Origin: Anniella stebbinsi
Taxonomy: Eukaryota > Chordata > Lepidosauria > Squamata > Anniellidae
Assembly: GCA_029215795.1 (NCBI GenBank)
Contig: JARDYH010000003.1
Location: forward strand, 172,558,382 to 172,622,381
Length of the DNA stretch: 64,000 bases
Direction: 5' to 3'
Shown: one piece after another, positions 43,590 through 53,639 of the stretch
How the letters are laid out: each line of letters opens with the position of its first letter
Numbering within the stretch: position 1 is the first letter of the stretch
Translations under genes and position numbers: made by a program
The notes under the pieces: model-generated
What the model saw: the letters and a program-made list of their open reading frames with translations, nothing else
Database searches by the model: none
What the model was told of the DNA's origin: nothing

Positions 43590-43965
43590 GGAGCTGGAGT
43601 TATCCTATAGAGCTCAATTCAGGACAGATATAAGGAAGTACTTCTTCATATAGCACATAGTTAAACTATGGAATTCACTACCACGCATGCTGGTGGCCAT
43701 GGCGACCAATTTGGATGCGTTTAAAACTGGATTATACAAATTTATGGAAGATAAGGCTATTAATGGTTACTAGTCATAACGGCTATATATTTCTTCCAGT
43801 ATTGGAGGCAGTATGCCTCTATATGCTGTGGGTCACAAGCAGGAGCGTGCTGCTGAACCCCTGTCCTACTTGTGGGCTTGCCCCAGAAGATGATTGGCCA
43901 CTGTGTAAACAGAACGCCAGACTAGGTAGGCCTGTGGTCTGTTTCAACATGGTTATTCTTATGCT
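43590..43965 (+). mobile_element. CR1/L3-type LINE 3' end with ORF2 terminus
   Basis: The plus strand first encodes the ORF2 end (residues like FRTDIRKYFF, then WNSLPRMLVAMATNLDAF), then the 3' UTR with 'tgtcctacttgtgggctt', 'gattggccactgtg' and a diverged 'catggttattcttatg' terminus. This is the best link between the 3' tails in this window and a CR1-like coding region. Confidence 0.75.
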
Positions 43966-44974
43966 CCGAAGGTGTGTGAGAGGCATTCCACAAAAATAGC
44001 AATGTAACAGAGGTCCTTGGTAATATCATTTTGGGGGGGGGAGGGGGGAGGTGCCCTGAAACCCTGCTCTAGAGAAATCAGTTCTTTGACCATTGTTGAA
44101 GGTCTTCAGTCTGTGCTTGAAGAATGCACAGCTGGACTTTATTGTCTTTTCTCTGTTGTTGGGATTGTGTTTGTCCCCTTGTGTCCTTCTTTGTGTGACC
44201 TTACCTTTTTAAGAGTGTCGAAAGCCTGCCTGTATTCTTCATGGTACACATATTTTGACAAGCTTGGTGATATTAATTGGTCTCTTGGGAGCTTTCTGTA
44301 ATAAATCCATCATTCTGGCAGTCACAAGTAAATGCGAACTCTGGATTCCTTATCTTCATTGTTCAGCAGAGGCCGCAGAAGAGAGAACTGTAAGAAGATA
44401 TGACAAAGCCGCCCCTGCAAATGCTTCTCTCCACCTCTGCTTACAATGGTGAAGAGCAGCAGAAGGGGGGGGGGGTATTTGTGACCCCATTTTTTGTAAA
44501 TCCTGCTTTGTTTTACCACAATAATTGGGATAGCCAGATGTTTTAATGGGGTTATGTACATTTGGGGGGAGCAGTACTTCTGCTTTATTATGGCCCACAT
44601 AACCTCCCTTCCAGCTCTATTATCATTCTATTTATAAATGTTCAGTCAAGTTACTGGCACATGAGCATCAGCAAATAGCATTAATAATGCATTACCACTA
44701 TAGTGCTTTTCATTTGATGTGAGTTGGTGCCTGCCTGGGAAAAAAAATAGCAATTTGGAGGCTGAATTTTGAAAAGCCATGCCCCTGAATCTGCACGTGA
44801 TGTGGCTCCTTTTATAACAAAAGCATGGATATATGATGTAATGAGGTATCCCAAAGGTTAGTAGTTTTGCTCCAGTTTTTATGAGTTATGAGAAAGAAAG
44901 AAAAATGCTGAGAGAGTATACTTTTTTCACACACATACACACAAACTAAAACAAGAGAATGAAATATACAAGAA
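43966..44974. other. No gene recognised
   Basis: Contains G-rich tracts near 44033-44048 and 44466-44476 but no coding or classified repeat signature. Confidence 0.45.
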
Positions 44975-44975
44975 G

Positions 44976-45026
44976 ATATATATATATATATATAGGAAAG
45001 TATATATATATATATATATATATATA
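44976..45026. repeat. (AT)n microsatellite, two blocks
   Basis: Two AT runs separated by 'ggaaagt', duplicating the left end of the Helitron-like element. Confidence 0.93.
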
Positions 45027-45828
45027 GGAAAGTATGTGTGTATCATGTATGTCAGGAAATGTTTATGCACTTCCAGCTGAGTTAGAAACTTGACACGATG
45101 ACACAGTGATAGGTCTGGCTGTACAATGTACCAGAAAAATCTTAGAACACAAATTTTGGGGTTTAAAATATTTTTTAAACTCCCAGCATGCCATGGGCAA
45201 GAGGCCAGACTTACTGACCTTTGGTGGCCATTGTGAGTGGCCGCTGCATGTCTTTTACAACCCCAACTCCTAAGGTTGGTCTCGAGCATAGCAAAAGGCA
45301 TGGCGGAAGTTGTAGTTTTTGTTTTCTGTGGGGACAAGGAAAATAATGGTGACAGCTTCAAGGCAGCCCTGGCCATGCATTGAAGGTAAGGGGGGGGGGA
45401 GAGAAACTAATTTAATTTGTTTTAAAATTACCTCACAGGCCTAGGCCTGGCATACCTCGAAGGGTTGTCATGAGGTTGAGAGAGGGAAAAAAGGACTGAA
45501 TTTAATGTGTTTAAAGGTTAATTCACAGGCCTAACACTGGCCTGCTACTTTAAGATGATTACCTCACAAACATATATTTTAGGGGGCCCATGCAACGCCG
45601 GGTAGAAACTTGAAAACTGGCACACTGATAGGTCTGGCTGTACAATGTACCAAAAAAATCTAAAAACATGAAATTTTGTATTTTAAGTATTTTTATGTCA
45701 GATAAAAGGCCCAAGTAACCAGTTTCCTTCACCATCCTGGCTCTCTGCCAAAACCTGTTAAATGTACATATTATATAGTAAATTATGCCAATAAAGAATT
45801 CTGTATTCTGGCTGCTTTCCTTTTTTTC

Positions 45829-46017
45829 ATAATAATAATAATTTTATTTCTTACCTGCCTCTCCCTTTGGATCGAGGCGGGGAACAACATTAATACAATA
45901 ACAATATAGATCAAATACATAAATTAATTAAAAGAGCATATAAAACAATCAACACATTTTAACATTCTTGGTTTAAATTTCATCTGGGTAGGCCTGCTGG
46001 AAGAGCAGGCCTACCCA
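45829..46017 (-). mobile_element. L2-type LINE inserted in Helitron-like copy 1
   Basis: (TAA)n then 'tttatttcttacctgcctct' and 'ggatcgaggcggggaac' is an antisense L2 3' end. The other Helitron-like copy lacks it at the matching place (59207-59235), so the insertion is directly visible. Its far edge is a perfect 14-bp hairpin (45985-45998 and 46004-46017, TGGGTAGGCCTGCT). Confidence 0.8.
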
Positions 46018-46444
46018 GCATGCAACAGTTCCTCATGTCCACTGAGATCCGCTTTCCTACTATACGTTATTCAGATATCTGGGCAATGCTGGGTATAGGT
46101 TGAAAACATATTCTTAAATTGGCATATTTTTTAGCTGGTAGAAAGGGTGTGGTGTAACCTGATTGTTTTTGAAGTTTAGATGGCTGCTCTAGCCAAGGCA
46201 TGATGGGAGGTGTAGCCATTTCAGCTGAAACAAAAAATGTGGTTTATCACGAAGCTCTTTTTCAAAATACAGTTCTTATTAACACAATTTTCCATTTATT
46301 CTAACAAAACAATTTATGAACTCAACCAAACTAAAAAACCCAACCAACCTAAAGATGAATAAGGTGCAGAGAAATTTATTATTTTTCAAATGAATGTTAT
46401 AAATATTATTCATGGACCTGACCAACGCCGGGCACATCAGCTAA

Positions 46445-46715
46445 TATAGATATATAGCATAAATAATCATATGAAGGATTAAAAAATCCAGAATAAAAAG
46501 TAAGAAAATAGCTTTGGTCATAGGGTGATATAGAAAGTTAATAAATAAATATAAGAAGGGTTTTGCCCAGCCTTAGAAGGGCATGATGGTATGTGTGACA
46601 CAAGCCTTTCTGGAGAGAACATTCTACAAAGGGCACCATAGCAAGAAGACTTGGTCCTCAGTCACTACCCACCATACCTTAGACATTGAGGAAACTCTGA
46701 AGGTTGTCTCAAAAG
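46445..46715. other. No recognised feature
   Basis: No gene or classified repeat seen. Confidence 0.35.
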
Positions 46716-46856
46716 ATGACCATTGGGTGCTGTTGCACTCATGTCCTACTTGTGCTTTTCCTTTGGGCAGCTGGTTTTCTACTGTGTGAACAGATTGCTG
46801 GACTAGATGGACCCGTGGTCTGATCCAGCATGGCTCTTCTTATGTTCTTAACTTAG
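46716..46856 (+). mobile_element. CR1/L3-type LINE 3' end
   Basis: Contains 'tgtcctacttgtgctttt', 'gctggactagatggaccc' and the full terminus 'ctcttcttatgttctta'. Non-coding. Confidence 0.75.
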
Positions 46857-47307
46857 TTTATTGATGGCCACCATCATAGATGTCTGACTGGGCCTATATT
46901 CTGGCACTCCAATGGGCACCACAGCAGCATGGAAACACCATATGAATTTTCTATCATAACCAAGAGCTCCCCCAGCATTGTGTCACTCCAGGAAACTATG
47001 GAAAATTATAAATGGCTGCCCCTTTGTGGGAAATTTAAATGTCCATCGTTGCTGCATGGCTGCTGCTACAAACTTCAGGACACATAGGGAAACCCATCTG
47101 AAATACTGTGCCAAGGACACCTTCAAAATTGGAGACAGCCCAGAGGTATGCTTGTGTTGGTGTGCTTGTGTTGGAGTAAGCAGTCCTTTGGGCACTCGGT
47201 CAAACTTTCAAAATAAGCACCAGTACTTTGAATTGGGCTCAGAAATAGACCAGGAATCAGTGTAGATGTTTTGCCACCAGTGAAATATGTTCCCACTACT
47301 AAATAAA
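46857..47307. other. No recognised feature
   Basis: A 95-codon open stretch (46978-47265, +) has no recognisable domain. Confidence 0.4.
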
Positions 47308-47364
47308 GATGATGATGTTGTTGATGATGATGATGATGACGATGACAACAACAACAACAACAAC
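47308..47364. repeat. (GAT)n(GAC)(AAC)n compound microsatellite
   Basis: GAT units pass into AAC units just before the R4 LINE fragment. Confidence 0.93.
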
Positions 47365-47379
47365 CACCTATGCCATACT

Positions 47380-47792
47380 ATACATACTCACCCAAAACAA
47401 TCTTGGAAAATGCAGATCATAAAATATACTGGGACAGAACAATTGCTACCAACAAGACAGTACCCTGCAATCGACCAGATGTAACGGTCATAGACAAAAA
47501 GGAAAAACACACATACCGCATCGACATAGCAATACTGAATGACAAAAATGTTGTTGGTAAGGAAGAATATTGTCTCTCAATATTCATCACTGGCCATGGA
47601 AGTCAAAAAACTATGGCAATAGGAAAAGGTCCCAATTTTTTCCGTTAGTCACATCTGTCGCCGGCATCACATCAAAAAATTATACAGAAAACCTTTAGAA
47701 ACTGGGTCTACCAAAATACATCCACAACAACATCCAGAAAGCAGTCATACTTAAAACATGCTCAATTGTCAGGAAATTCCTGAATCTGTAAA
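47380..47792 (+). pseudogene. R4-type restriction-like endonuclease remnant
   Basis: R4-clade LINEs carry a C-terminal PD-(D/E)xK endonuclease that nicks target DNA for primed reverse transcription. Here YWDRTI is followed by RPDVTVIDKKEK and RIDIAILND, giving the expected Pro-Asp pair and a later Asp within about 15 residues. After about residue 70 of the open stretch the reading frame is lost; a further piece resembling the family C-terminus (CSIVRKFLNL before a stop near 47790) lies in another frame. No RT domain remains, so it is inactive. Confidence 0.7.
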
Positions 47793-47856
47793 AGACAACA
47801 TGACTTGGCAAAGCCCGTCATGTCTGTCTAAAAAAACCACCATGAGCGAGAAAGAG

Positions 47857-47903
<47 letters not shown>

Positions 47904-47905
47904 AC
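47380..47905 (+). mobile_element. R4-clade LINE 3' end with (ATC)n tail
   Basis: Plus-strand C-terminal part of an R4-like LINE followed by a short 3' UTR and an (ATC)n tail at 47857-47900. The LINE is truncated at the 5' side. A related antisense scrap is at 28057-28175, and (ATC)/(GAT) tails elsewhere (24159, 58017) may mark other worn copies. Confidence 0.75.
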
Positions 47906-48112
47906 ACTTGGTTTTATATAGAACTTATGAAGCTAAACATTTTTGTTTCACAGATTTTTTCTACTGTGCCATCCTTTGATGAATTAATCAGTCAAGTTAG
48001 TAAGAAAATCGTTTCTTGTTTATTATTAGAAGAGTTTTATTTAGAGGATATAATGTCTGTGCTGATCTTTACCAGAGAGTGAGACAAAATAAATGCAATG
48101 GAATATACTTCT
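47906..48112. other. No recognised feature
   Basis: Nothing identified. Confidence 0.35.
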
Positions 48113-48455
48113 TAGTAGGGATGTTAGAGAAGTTCATTTAGTCCACACTTTTAAACAATCTAACCTAATTCACACTTCCTGGACTAACATTGAAATCAGA
48201 ACACAGTTCAGAGTCTTCACTTCTCCAAATTTTGCAATGCAGTTCTCAGCTCAAAATTGTGTTAAAATGTATATGTTGGGCAAGGATAAATATAAATATT
48301 TACCTAAATATTAGGTAAAATTGTGCTTGAAAATAAATGTGGATGTTCTGGCAGTTTTTTTTTTAAATTAGAATGATGCAGAAATTGGATTTATGATTTA
48401 TACTTAAATTTTTAACACAATTATAACACAATTTTGAGCTGAGAACTGTATATTG
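48113..48455. repeat. Palindromic element with TAGGGATGT left end
   Basis: Starts 'tagggatgttagag'. Inverted segments 'gttctcagctcaaaattgtg' (48242) and 'acaattttgagctgagaact' (48428) show fold-back structure. No right terminus or TSD identified. Confidence 0.55.
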
Positions 48456-49325
48456 ATTTGTACATCTTTACTATTGAGAAAACATTAGAATTGCCCTGTT
48501 GATGGTTGTTGACTATCATTGTCATATGTAAATTAATGATTCCATGTAAGAACCATTGTGCTAATTTTATTTTATTATAATTTGTTAATCTGAAGTATGC
48601 TTTATCTGGAAGCAACATATTATCCTAGTTTCTGTTTCTTTTAGTCTTCAATAAGTAAAATGAACTGATCATTTTTGTTAGATTCTGTTGAGTGTGTTTC
48701 TTTGCTTTCTCATGTATGAGCCTCAAAGACAATGGGACTCTCTATAGGCCTGCCTCCTAGGGCTGTTCATGTCTGCCTGTGAAATTGCAAACCAAATATG
48801 GAACTGTGAACATGAATTGTCAGAGCATGTTTTAACAATGAAGAAGGCTTTCACCCTTAATCTGTTGAGTTTTGTTCTGATTTAAGCATATGATTAATAT
48901 GGTCATACAATGTGAAATTCCTTCTCTTTTTTTATTCTGTACCTTGGGTTGGATCCAGGAATCCACTTGTAGGAAAGTAGCAGTGGTGCAATTCTGCAAA
49001 AATGGTGTGCAAGTGATGTCCTTGAAATAAGAACACACAATAGAGCCTAGCACTTGCAGAACCCAGTATGCTGGGTCAGAATCCTAGCATTAGCAAAATG
49101 ACACACAACAACACGGGGAAAAGATGGCCGTGCTTGAACAATATTCCTTCTGCTTACATAGGATGGACTCTGAATCCAACTCATTGTGCAGGTGAGAGCA
49201 TGCATATGTTAGGTCTGAAACCTTTTTAATTGCTTCTACTAAACAAGTAGAACCAATTTTGTACAGCCCTATTACAGCAACAACGGTGAAATATAGTTTG
49301 TGCTGCATTGCCAAAATAAAATACA
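48456..49325. other. No gene recognised
   Basis: No coding or classified repeat signature. Confidence 0.45.
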
Positions 49326-49367
49326 CGGCTCAGTCCTATGAATAGCTAAGCCCCACTCAATTCAGGA
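49326..49367. repeat. Left half of the small palindromic repeat at the Ngaro insertion site
   Basis: 'cggctcagtcctatg' and 'taagccccactcaattcagg' match one half of the family at 34159-34245. The opposite end ('aaaaggattgcagcctta') follows the element at 56553, so the insertion seems to be inside such a repeat, with part of its middle missing. Confidence 0.5.
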
Positions 49368-49540
49368 AAGTGAAATCCCCAGCCCAGTTGGGCGGGGGAT
49401 GATATTTACAGGGGGGGGGGAAGAGACGAGGTTGATGCTCCTGATTGGAACATACATATGGTGCCACTGGGCGGGGCAGAGCTGAGCGGCTTAAATAGAC
49501 GGCTAACAGGCCTGCCCGCCCTCTTCTTCCAAGCGCAGCT
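49368..49540 (+). repeat. Ngaro split direct repeat A1
   Basis: Nearly identical over 173 bp to A2 at 55789-55962, from 'agtgaaatccccagcccag' to 'gcgcagct'. Contains the likely promoter. Confidence 0.92.
49443..49497 (+). promoter_or_regulatory. Candidate pol II promoter in A1
   Basis: An inverted CCAAT box (ATTGG, about 49443-49448), a GC box (GGGCGGGGC, about 49469-49477) and a TATA-like TTAAATA (49491-49497) are in typical order and are conserved in A2 (TTAAATA at 55913-55919). This would give genomic RNA starting inside A1. Inference from motifs only. Confidence 0.45.
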
Positions 49541-49717
49541 TGGCTCCACTCCAGTCGCGGAGCAGAGCGAGCAGATCGGCTTGCAGCATGGCGCGGCCTT
49601 GGCAGTGGGATGTGCGCGAGCAGCTGTGGGGCGGCAGCATCGAGCAGGAGGAAGACGGACATCTGGGGCTGTGAGTCCCCAGGTTTGAAGGGCGGACCGG
49701 TTGGCCCCCCCTCCCCC

Positions 49718-49945
49718 CACTGCCTTTGGAGGATTGGGCGCGGATGCGCCTGTCACCAGCAGCTGGCCGCCCGGGTATTAGCCCGGTTGCGTCGGCTTAG
49801 CACAGGGAAGCTTACCCTCCCCAGGGCTAGAGGGCTGGCTGGCTGCCCCCCCCCCGCCGCCTTTGGAGAATAGGCGCGGATGCGCCAGTCACCGGCAGCC
49901 GGCCGCCCGGGTATTTTGCCCGGTAGCAGCGGCTCTGCCGCAAGC
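49718..49945 (+). repeat. 137-bp imperfect tandem duplication in the Ngaro leader
   Basis: 'gcctttggag.at' through 'gccgcccgggtatt..gcccgg' occurs at 49720-49795 and 49857-49927. Confidence 0.8.
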
Positions 49946-50411
49946 AGGGTTTCTTCAGGGGTCAGAGCGGTGTGGGCCCTCGCCTGGCACGACATCTTTC
50001 TGGTGCCAGTTGGCACGGGCGGCGAGGCTGTGGGGCCTGGGGCTTCCCGCCGCCAATCACCCCCTCCTCCTGTGGGGCAGCGGTGGGTGGCGTGCGTGTA
50101 CACGGGCCTGCCGCGGCTTTCATTCGGCCATTTCGTGGGGGGGCCGTATGGCCTTAGCTAAACCCACTCAGTCCGCGGGGGCGGGTGGGGGGCGAGCGTG
50201 AGGCCTCCAGCTGGGGCTTGCTCCGCCGACTCGCTCAGAGCGCTGGTGTCTGGTGGCCTCTAGGGAAGACAGCGCATGGTAAGGGTCCGGTCACAGTTAT
50301 ACAGCCCTGTCAGGGCGCTGTGGGCTCTAGGTGCCACAGGCAGCGAGGCCTATAATTGTCTAGAACGTGTTGGCGCCCCCTATTGGGGTGAGGTAGCACC
50401 TGTCAAACAAT

Positions 50412-50598
50412 ACATGTAATTCCCTAGTTTAGACGTTGGATGGTGCCATTGCACTGCTTTATTCCTGTATTCACAAGTAATTTCCTAGTTTGGCCACTGG
50501 GTGGTGCCATTGCACTACTTTATTGTTTCATTCACAAGTAATTTTCTAGTTTAGTCACTGGGTGGCGTAGTCACACTACTACATCGCTGCATTCACAA
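50412..50598 (+). repeat. 61-bp tandem repeat, three copies
   Basis: 'ctagttt.g.c.ctggtggtgcc'-type units start at 50424, 50485 and 50546, an exact 61-bp period with scattered substitutions. Confidence 0.92.
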
Positions 50599-50702
50599 GC
50601 AGGCTGCGAGCATCGATTCAGGCTCGTGGGCCCGCGCCCTTTATTTTGGTGGTCGAGAGCAGGATTAAGACGGCGGGATAGCCACAGAGTATTATTGGTA
50701 TA

Positions 50703-51700
50703 ATGTCACCAAGGAAAGGCCTTGGGGGAAAGAAAGGGAAAGCCACGCGGCCACCGGCAAAACGGCCTAGTGTTCGGAGTGATTCTTCCTCTGACGAGGA
50801 AGTTAACCCTGAATTGGCAGTAATTCTGGCACGGCTGCAATCGCTGGAGGAGGGGAGGGGCATACCCTCAAGCGTGTCAACTCAGGCTCAGACGGTTTCC
50901 TTGTTTACACTGCAGCGGTAGACCAGGAACCAAAAGTTAGACAGTATGTTGTCATCCATCAATTCTAGATTGAATGCTATCGAAGCTTCCTCCAGCCAGC
51001 TGACGGATAGGCAGGTTCATTCCGCAGTGGTCTCACAGGACGCCCAGGCGACGAATGGTCAGCAAGCATGACCTTGGGTGCTACTACATTCGGCAGTCCC
51101 GAGTCTTCCATCACAGGGACCAGATGAGCAGATACTGAACACCTTAAATTCCCCGGTGCAGGCTATGGGTGCCTTCCTCCCTTGGGGATGGTACCCGTGG
51201 ATGCCTGGGATGGCATATTCAACACCACGCTTGGGCGGTCCTTTACTGGGGACACCGCAGGCGAACGTTCCACCTCCATCCTCTACGGGGGAGGGCAGAC
51301 CGACGCTGGGAGGAAGTGACAGGGGTAGCTCTGACACAACACCAGACCAGCTACAGAACCTGTGATCGTCAGTTGTAACTCACAGGAGTACGGTAAGTGA
51401 CACTAGGGTGACATTGGGGGCTACGATAGACCCTTCCGTTCAAACACAGGTTAATCCAGTTTCTGAAACGGGGGCTGTCCCGGTTGGGGGGGGGGCTCAG
51501 CTTTGCAGGTGCCAGCTGTCGTGGTGGCTTGCGTGGAGGTGTGGCAGGGTCCTGTCGGTTCGGCTGCCACGTCAATCATGGCAGACAGGGACCCCTTGGC
51601 AGGCGCAGAGAGGGCGGCCGTTCCCACTGGGGGCACGTCGGCTCCTCTGGGCTATCACCTCCTACCGGCTACGAGGGATAAGGTTTTGAAAGGGGAATTA
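50703..51700 (+). pseudogene. Ngaro gag, N-terminal part (broken)
   Basis: Begins MSPRKGLGGKKGK, a basic and serine-rich start followed by an acidic patch (SDEEVNPELA) and a leucine-rich helical stretch, as in DIRS/Ngaro gag proteins. In the same frame there are stops at 50919-50921 (TAG), 51069-51071 (TGA) and 51363-51365 (TGA). Near the G run at 51486-51497 the readable frame changes, and a second shift is needed at about 51700 to enter the conserved middle of gag. Gag would form the RNA-packaging particle. The start at 50703 is chosen because it is the first Met of the conserved frame after the leader. Confidence 0.65.
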
Positions 51701-52346
51701 TAGACGTCTTTTCCTTTATTCGAGAACCAGAGAACATCGACAAAGATAGAACGGCAGAGAGGGAAGCGGAGAAGCTACGAAAGATACGGGCGGCCAGGAC
51801 CAATTGGTTGCCGGGTTTATTAGTATATATGGGCGTTGTTCAACAACGCTTCCCTTCCAAAGGGTACATCCTCACAAAGTACCTCGATATAATTTATCGG
51901 GCGTATAGGGAATACAAGGGCGGGGCCTGGTTGGCCTTTGATGCATCGTTCCGTAGAAGGGCCGCCTTCGACCGCACCCTACAGAGGGATGTTAAAGATA
52001 ACGACCTGTGGCTGCAATTGATGACGCCAGCCAAACCGGGTCTGGGAGACCGGGCGGACAGTGGTCACCTTCTGGAAAAGCCTCAACCCGCCACCCCCCA
52101 AGTGGATCGGCGGGGCAGGGGGTTCAACTCCTCCCGCCCTGTTGGGAATTTAGCTCCCATGGCTTCTGCACAAGATCCCCCTGCAGATACAGGCATGAGT
52201 GCCTTGTTTGTGGGGGCGTCCACCCCGCACATAGCTGCCAGTCCAATAAGAGGGGAAGGGGCACCTTCCGAGGTGGATCCAACTTCAAGAAACCTGCGGG
52301 CCCTGGCGGACAACAGCCACCTCCCAAACGGCCCCAGTCCAATTAG
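51700..52346 (+). pseudogene. Ngaro gag, middle and zinc-finger part (broken)
   Basis: From 51700 a frame with IDVFSFIREPE, then LPGLLVYMGVVQQRFP and AWLAFDASFRRRAAFD is the conserved helical gag core. Near 52020-52130 the frame changes. The downstream frame holds two metal-binding motifs between 52140 and 52238: C-x8-C-x4-C-x3-H (CWEFSSHGFCTRSPCRYRH) followed by C-x2-C-x3-H-x4-C. Such knuckles bind nucleic acid. The C-terminus is Gly/Pro/Arg-rich. Frame changes make the reading frame non-functional, although the zinc ligands are all preserved. Confidence 0.75.
52140..52238 (+). other. Gag CCCH plus CCHC zinc-binding motifs
   Basis: Eight ligands are visible: a CCCH set with spacing 8-4-3 and a CCHC-type knuckle with spacing 2-3-4. 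Spacing is from direct reading; nucleic-acid binding is inferred from similar gag domains. Confidence 0.7.
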
Positions 52347-52539
52347 GCTTGAACCCCTTAGGCAATGACTGGCACGATACCCGGTTAAGGAGGATACAGG
52401 GTACTTAGATGCTGGTTTTACTGATGGTTTTAGGATTCCGTATAGAGGACTGAGGTTGGCTTCCATAGCCAAAAATCAGAATTCTATACAGGCAATGGAA
52501 GCCGTGGTGCCAAAAAAATTGCTAAAGAAGTCAGTTCAG

Positions 52540-53214
52540 GGAGGGTACCTGTGAGTATCTCCTCTGGGCATAGCCAAAGAAGACACATGGGGAGTACAGG
52601 TTAATGCATAACCTGTCCTTCCCCAAGGGAGTGTCAGTGAATGATACCATACCAGAGCATGTATGCTCAGTAAGATATGCTTCATGCGAAACAGCAGCAG
52701 CATTGGTCCGCAAGAGCGGATTGAGGGCATTGATGGGCAAATACGTCATAAAACCCGCATTTCGCATATTGCCCATCAATCCTTGAGACTTCAATCTGTT
52801 AGGATTTTGTTCCAGGACCAATTTACGTCGTCAGGGCATTACCCATGGGATGCTCCATTTCGTGTGCCATATTCGAGAGGTTCGGTTCATTCTTAGAATG
52901 GGCAGGGCGGCAGATCGCCTCAGGACAAGCTGCAGACACTTCTCAATAAGCTTGAGGGTTTGATTGGCTCACACAAAGTGACACTGTCCCTATTACAAGA
53001 GATAGTGGGGCATTTAAACTTTGCCTGCCGTGTCATCGCACCGGGGAGAGCTTTCATCCGATGCTTGTGCGCAGCCATGCAGGGCCTTCACTCACCACAA
53101 CATAGGGTCCGTGAGTCGACCCAGATGTGTCAAGACCTGAATAGGTGGGTTACATTCCTAAATAAGTATAATGGTGTGTCCTTTTGGCAACACAACCTGC
53201 TTCTCAGGGCTGAG
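52540..53214 (+). pseudogene. Ngaro reverse transcriptase, catalytic segment deleted
   Basis: RT remnants in three frames. The fingers region GEYRLMHNLSFPKGVSVND lies at about 52588-52644, followed by LVRKSGLRALMGKY and FRILPINP. Another frame holds YVVRALPMGCSISCAIFERF and SFLEWA (52827-52908, motif B region). The frame then jumps directly to QDKLQTLLNKLEGLIGSHKV and LLQEIVGHLNFACRVIAPGR (thumb and connection). The YxDD active-site segment expected between these is absent, with the junction at about 52908-52920. Several frameshifts (about 52787-52830) are also present. The enzyme cannot be active. Confidence 0.8.
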
Positions 53215-53632
53215 AAGCAGGTCCATTCCGACGCTTCCGGCACTCTGGGATTCAAAGTAATTTGCCAGGATTGATGGTGTGCTGAGAGATGGCCCTTGGA
53301 TTGGTCGGCTGAAGGCATTTGCAGAGATTTGACATTCTTAGAATTTTTTCCCCAATTTTGTGTCAACGCACATCGGGGCGGCACAAATAGCTACATCGGT
53401 GGTCCACTTCTGGTGCGACAACCAAGCCACAGTGCAGGTCATCAACACGCTGACCTCACATAGCCCCAGGGTGATGGGGCTTGTCAGGGCATTCACCTTG
53501 CATTGTTTGTCACATAACATTTGGTTCAAGGCACGGCATGTGCTGGGAATCAAGAATGATATTGCTGATGCTTTATCGCGTCAGCAGGTTCAGAGGTTCC
53601 AGGAACTGGTTCCTGGGGTGTGGCCACTGCCG
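53215..53632 (+). pseudogene. Ngaro RNase H domain (frameshifted)
   Basis: RNase H would remove RNA from the RNA-DNA hybrid. Acidic residues are still readable: Asp in HSDASGTLGF (53230), Glu in LTFLEFFP (about 53341), Asp in HFWCDNQA (53417) and Asp in NDIADALSR (53567). The first lies in one frame with a stop at about 53272, and the last two are in another frame (53360-53635), so at least one frameshift and a stop break the domain. The connection RARHV/LGIKNDIADALSR is typical of the DIRS order. Confidence 0.85.
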
Positions 53633-53639
53633 TAAATGA

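Larger units (their letters stand above)
44975..46444 (+). mobile_element. Helitron-like non-autonomous element, copy 1
   Basis: Starts in an (AT)n run reading 'tatatatataggaaagtatg' and ends 'caacgccgggcacatcagctaa', i.e. a CCNG...CGGG-type short hairpin a few bases before CTAA, fitting the Helitron 3' CTRR signature; the next base is T. No inverted termini and no target duplication. A second copy is at 57118-59613. Internally the block 'tagaaacttga.a' through 'ggctgtacaatgtacc' occurs twice (near 45084 and 45600), the second just after an internal 'gcaacgccgggt' phrase like an old 3' end, suggesting two fused units. No Rep/helicase is encoded. Confidence 0.65.
49541..50702 (+). other. Ngaro 5' leader with tandem repeats
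   Basis: GC-rich non-coding leader between A1 and gag. It holds a duplication of about 137 bp ('ggcgcggatgcgcc.gtcacc' at about 49737 and 49874) and three 61-bp tandem units (50412-50598). Open frames here have no domain and disagree with the repeat structure. Confidence 0.7.

Noticed and set aside
49406..50201. Several 75-116-codon open frames in the Ngaro A1 and leader
   Set aside because: They cross the promoter and tandem repeats, have no domain and are not conserved between A1 and A2.
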